This document shows, in pieces, positions 6,480 through 8,643 of a stretch of DNA of 8,643 bases. How positions within the stretch are numbered: position 1 is the stretch's first letter; every line of letters begins with the position of its first letter. The notes under the pieces are model-generated. The model was not told the DNA's origin and ran no database searches. It was given only the letters and a program-made list of their open reading frames with translations. The position numbers and the translations under genes are program-made. This stretch comes from Lachnospiraceae bacterium (lineage in GTDB: Bacteria; Bacillota; Clostridia; Oscillospirales; Ruminococcaceae), in assembly GCA_023664705.1 (NCBI GenBank), contig JAMPFE010000078.1, forward strand, positions 1 to 8,643. The letters run 5' to 3'.

Positions 6480-6872
6480 TCACATACTCAGCCGCATATC
6501 CTGAACGGGTTCGAGAAACATTTCGAGGTACTGCTCGGCGGCTTGGTTCATCGACTCGTAATCACGTTCGCTCGGCTTAAAGCCGTACCAGGAGACCTCT
6601 CCGCGGTATTCCCAAGCATAAACGGTCGATTCGGTTATTCCAAGCGTATCACGAAAATTCAAGCTCTGCCTGTCGATCTCTCCGGTTTTTGTGTTAATGA
6701 TCTGTACAAGCGCCGATTCAAATTTCCCGTGAACGTCGCCGGTTTTAAACGATATTTTGGCGATGGTATCGTCCGTGAGCCGCCCCACAAGCGCGTTCCC
6801 GACGTATCGGATATCCGTCAGCGCAGAATTGTTCCCGAACATTTTCTTGAGTTCGTTTTCAAAAAATGTCAT
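6480..6872 (-). CDS. ICE-associated conserved protein (130 aa)
   Basis: A soluble, acidic protein without signal peptide or membrane segments. From memory it matches the small protein found between the DUF3852-type and TrbL-type genes in clostridial ICE transfer operons: MTFFENELKKMFG start, a central T-G-D-V-H-G-K-F-E turn, 'REVSWYGF'-like strand (here RGEVSWYGFKPSERDY, residues ~89-104) and a closing YLEMFLEPVQDMR helix. Its molecular role is not known to me. The ATG is preceded by GAAAGGA (minus strand of 6880-6886), 7-8 bp upstream. It appears complete and lies between the DUF3852 gene (74 bp upstream, with a hairpin in the gap) and the TrbL gene (13 bp downstream), consistent with co-expression in the transfer operon. 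Confidence 0.8.
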   Translation of the reverse strand: MTFFENELKKMFGNNSALTDIRYVGNALVGRLTDDTIAKISFKTGDVHGKFESALVQIINTKTGEIDRQSLNFRDTLGITESTVYAWEYRGEVSWYGFKPSERDYESMNQAAEQYLEMFLEPVQDMRLSM

Positions 6873-6890
6873 TGTTTTATCCTTTCGTAA

Positions 6891-6924
6891 AATGGCGGCA
6901 TTTAATTTCTCAAATGCCGCCGTT
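6891..6924 (-). terminator. Strong hairpin between DUF3852 and 130-aa genes (attenuator?)
   Basis: AATGGCGGCATTT (6891-6903) and AAATGCCGCCGTT (6912-6924) form a 13-bp stem, Watson-Crick except one G-U wobble on one strand, with an 8-nt loop. On the - strand the stem is followed by only ATTTTACG-like sequence, not a full U-run, so it may be a partial terminator or an mRNA-stabilising hairpin. It would make the DUF3852 message more abundant than the downstream genes. Confidence 0.55.
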
Positions 6925-6946
6925 ATGCCGAATTAAAATTGCCACC

Positions 6947-7285
6947 TCAAATGTTGATGATCGTCCAGACATACGTCGGCGCGGTCAGAGTGAAAACGAG
7001 ACACGCGAAAAGTATCGCCGGCGCAGCCCATTCGAAGTGCCCGCTCTTTCGGTAGTCAAAGTACGCGAGACCGAGTTTAGCAAAGAAAAATACCGCTAAA
7101 ATAAGGTCGATGATCGGGAACACAACGTTATTTACAACGGTTTTGATCTGCCCCGAAGCGGCTTTCCAAGTACCCTCAATTGCGCCCGCGACGTTGCCGT
7201 CCGCAAAGGCGCAGAGCGACATCGCAGACATCGAGATGATCATAATCATCACTACGGAAATAATTTTGATTGTTTTTTTCTTCAT
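6947..7285 (-). CDS. DUF3852-type ICE membrane protein (112 aa)
   Basis: A small exported membrane protein of conjugative elements. Residues 1-28 form a signal peptide (MKKKTIK, hydrophobic core, C-A-F-A before D29). The mature part has DGNVAGAIEGTWKAA, then membrane segments at about 52-73 and 85-108, joined by the short loop FDYRKSGHFEW. This arrangement, two helices after a cleaved leader in a small protein encoded just before TrbL, resembles VirB2/pilin-like subunits, and I recognise the sequence as DUF3852. The pilin analogy is inference. The start is the ATG at 7285, with AGGAGG 7 bp upstream; the frame is open 13 codons further, but that stretch overlaps the preceding gene's end and lacks a ribosome site. 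The gap to the upstream stop is 14 bp. It looks intact. Confidence 0.85.
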   Translation of the reverse strand: MKKKTIKIISVVMIMIISMSAMSLCAFADGNVAGAIEGTWKAASGQIKTVVNNVVFPIIDLILAVFFFAKLGLAYFDYRKSGHFEWAAPAILFACLVFTLTAPTYVWTIINI

Positions 7286-7299
7286 AAAAAATCCTCCTG

Positions 7300-8181
7300 T
7301 TAATGTGTTGGCGCTACGTGCCAATCGTCGAAAACGTTACCCTTAATTGTAAGACTGTCGGTCAGATTCGCGGAAAGCATTCCCGCGGGAGTCCAGCAAT
7401 CGAGTGCCCAAGTGTAGACCTTGTAATTCCCATCGGGATACCAAACGGGCGTGAAATGTGTGCGGTTATTGTAGGTGCTGTATTTGTTCTTTCGGAACTC
7501 CAGAACGTTCGTTGACGTGCTTTCGAGCAATCTCCAGTACGTTGTGTAATAGAATTCGGGGAAATACGCAACGGCATTTTGCAAAGCGGTATGCTCGCCG
7601 TTTCCACTGACCGATGCGGTAACTTTTTCGTTAATTCCGTAGCCGGATTTCATGGTTCTGCTGCTTGCCGTGGGATTTTTCTCATCACACGAAATCTGCA
7701 TATTCGCGTTCATGGAAACGGAATAAGAGCTGCTGCGAAATTTCCACTCGCCCTCGTCGACCCAACGTCCGTAGTCGACCCAATGCCCGTTCTCTCCCGA
7801 GCCTACCCAACGCCAATTGGAATGCCAAACCCATTTTGCTTGCCAATAACAACTCCAAACACTCCAAGCCGCAGAAGTTCTCTGCGCTCTGCTCGGGACG
7901 GCGGGGGAGTGAAATCCGTCATTGCGGTTGTCGGCGGTAGGATCGGGCGGGGGATTTTTATTGAGGTCAACAATGCTTGCCGTAATATTTGTTTTGCTCG
8001 CGGACGCGTCGCCAGTCACCGTGACCTTAATATTCACGGTCTGCTCGGTGTTCGGCGTGTGCCATTTGCACCACACGAGCTGCGAACCGCCCTCGGGATA
8101 CACAATATTGCTCACCGTGTAAACCTTATTTTTGATATAAAACCGCACCGTGACGGGGTTATCGGGCGTCGTCACCCATAC
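7300..8181 (-). CDS. ICE Trp-rich surface protein, N-terminally truncated
   Basis: This is the C-terminal part of a large exported protein found upstream of DUF3852 in clostridial ICEs (family recognised from memory; intact members are several hundred residues longer). The first codon I can use as a start is GTG at 8175. The frame is open only to 8181, then a TAA at 8182-8184 lies in the 12-mer, so the N-terminus including any signal peptide has been replaced by foreign sequence. Counting from that GTG, residues 1-72 are a beta domain (VRFYIKNKVYTVSNIVYPEG), 73-98 a Pro/Asp linker, 104-144 a Trp-rich stretch with ten Trp in 41 residues, and 145-291 a beta-rich domain ending in LTDSLTIKGNVFDDWHVAP. 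No Shine-Dalgarno precedes the GTG. A role in surface exposure or mating contact is plausible, but as it stands the gene is a remnant, probably untranslated. Confidence 0.72.
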   Translation of the reverse strand, partial: VWVTTPDNPVTVRFYIKNKVYTVSNIVYPEGGSQLVWCKWHTPNTEQTVNIKVTVTGDASASKTNITASIVDLNKNPPPDPTADNRNDGFHSPAVPSRAQRTSAAWSVWSCYWQAKWVWHSNWRWVGSGENGHWVDYGRWVDEGEWKFRSSSYSVSMNANMQISCDEKNPTASSRTMKSGYGINEKVTASVSGNGEHTALQNAVAYFPEFYYTTYWRLLESTSTNVLEFRKNKYSTYNNRTHFTPVWYPDGNYKVYTWALDCWTPAGMLSANLTDSLTIKGNVFDDWHVAPTH

Positions 8182-8188
8182 TTAAGGA
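8177..8188 (-). repeat. Inverted 12-mer at the right break of the ICE fragment
   Basis: On the - strand TCCTTAAGTATG lies between the recombinase stop and the truncated Trp-rich ICE gene. It matches TCCTTAAATATG (6065-6076, + strand) at 11 of 12 positions in opposite orientation; both copies point toward the ICE fragment between them. It likely marks the recombination boundary. Confidence 0.45.
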
Positions 8189-8200
8189 TACACCGAATTA

Positions 8201-8643
8201 TCAGTCGATTTTCCCCACGAAGCGGTAAAAAATCTCGATTTCCTGTGTTCTGATGCCGTTTTCATCGGTCTCCGCTTGGTGAACCATAATCTTATCAATC
8301 AGTTCATTCAGCAGAGGGGCTGTCAGTTCGGTTAGTTCTGTGTACTTGCGGATAAGCGCCAGCCATTTTTCTGCACTTTCCACATCCTGATCCGATTTGT
8401 CAAGGTTGGCTTGCAGTTCGTGCATCTTTTTTTCAAGCTGAGTTTGCTCGTCCTGATACTTAGCCGAAAGCATTGCGAAATTTCGCTCGGTGATAGCCGC
8501 TTTCGCTCTGTCCTCGTACATCTTAGCGAACAAATTATCAAGCTCATTAAGCCGTTTTTCGGTTCCCGACAGCTCTTTCTTGGTGCTTGCGGTTTCTTTT
8601 GCACGCTGCTTGTTGCCGCTTTTCAGCAACCGTTCAAGCAGCT
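8201..8643 (-). CDS. Large serine recombinase, C-terminal part (runs off window)
   Basis: About 147 residues are visible; the frame is open to the right edge, so the catalytic resolvase domain and recombinase domain lie outside. What is seen is the terminal region of large serine recombinases: a long charged coiled coil (LNELDNLFAKMYEDRAKAAIT..., then LEKKMHELQANL), followed by the helix LTAPLLNELIDKIMVHQAE and the closing strand IEIFYRFVGKID. The end pattern 'L-ID-I-VH...I-I-YRFVG-I' is typical of TnpX/TndX-like recombinases of clostridial ICEs and related elements (DUF4368-type tail). Such enzymes catalyse integration and excision through a Ser nucleophile. The stop lies only 12 bp from the 12-mer where the ICE gene is broken, as expected if the recombinase gene is at the very end of its own element. 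Confidence 0.88.
   Translation of the reverse strand, partial: LLERLLKSGNKQRAKETASTKKELSGTEKRLNELDNLFAKMYEDRAKAAITERNFAMLSAKYQDEQTQLEKKMHELQANLDKSDQDVESAEKWLALIRKYTELTELTAPLLNELIDKIMVHQAETDENGIRTQEIEIFYRFVGKID

Noticed and set aside
7286..7324. Upstream extension of the DUF3852 protein by 13 residues
   Set aside because: It would overlap the previous gene's end, lacks a ribosome site, and would spoil the signal peptide; AGGAGG fits ATG 7285.
7579..8253. Long + strand frame (224 aa) opposite the Trp-rich ICE gene
   Set aside because: It is antisense to a clearly recognisable ICE protein, has no ribosome site, and its Arg/Pro/His-rich translation is typical of a shadow frame.
1..8643. CRISPR array, tRNA or rRNA genes
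   Set aside because: No regularly spaced direct repeats were seen and no stretch with tRNA or rRNA character was recognised on either strand.

Overview
The window looks like a stretch of a Firmicutes (Clostridia, probably gut Oscillospirales/Lachnospirales type) chromosome carrying accessory and mobile DNA. Shine-Dalgarno sites are strong and purine-rich (AGGAGG, AAAGGAG), base composition is moderate, exported proteins have Gram-positive signal peptides and a lipobox, and the right-hand part encodes conjugation proteins of a type seen in clostridial integrative and conjugative elements (ICEs). All family assignments come from reading motifs and from memory of the families; no database search was run.

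Left part, + strand (1-5895). A small unknown protein comes first, then an exported-type beta domain that has no signal peptide and looks 5'-truncated. Next is a five-gene, tightly spaced cluster: small secreted protein, large lipoprotein, two ABC-2-type permeases and an ABC ATPase. The permease and ATPase genes overlap by 14 bp or lie 2-5 bp apart, so they are almost certainly one transcript. The ATPase carries a Glu where most ABC proteins have the Q-loop Gln. This 'E-loop', together with two ~250-residue permeases and a lipoprotein, recalls lantibiotic-immunity (LanFEG/LanI) and BcrAB-type exporters. A 391-residue HAD-type phosphohydrolase follows and ends at a good intrinsic terminator.

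Middle (5896-6076). About 180 bp without a convincing gene holds two hairpins and ends in the 12-mer TCCTTAAATATG.

Right part, - strand (6077-8181). This is a fragment of an ICE transfer operon, read right to left: a Trp-rich exported protein lacking its N-terminus, a DUF3852-type membrane protein, a ~130-residue ICE-associated protein, and a TrbL-family membrane protein lacking its C-terminal half. Both outer genes are broken. At each break lies the same 12-mer (11/12 identity, TCCTTAARTATG) in inverted orientation. Beyond the right break, only 12 bp separate the motif from the stop codon of a large serine recombinase (C-terminal coiled-coil part only, running off the window).

The most interesting points are the nested or rearranged mobile-element structure bounded by the inverted 12-mers, the probable ATT start codon of the TrbL-like gene behind a near-perfect extended Shine-Dalgarno, and the uncharacterised secreted-protein/lipoprotein/E-loop ABC cassette.
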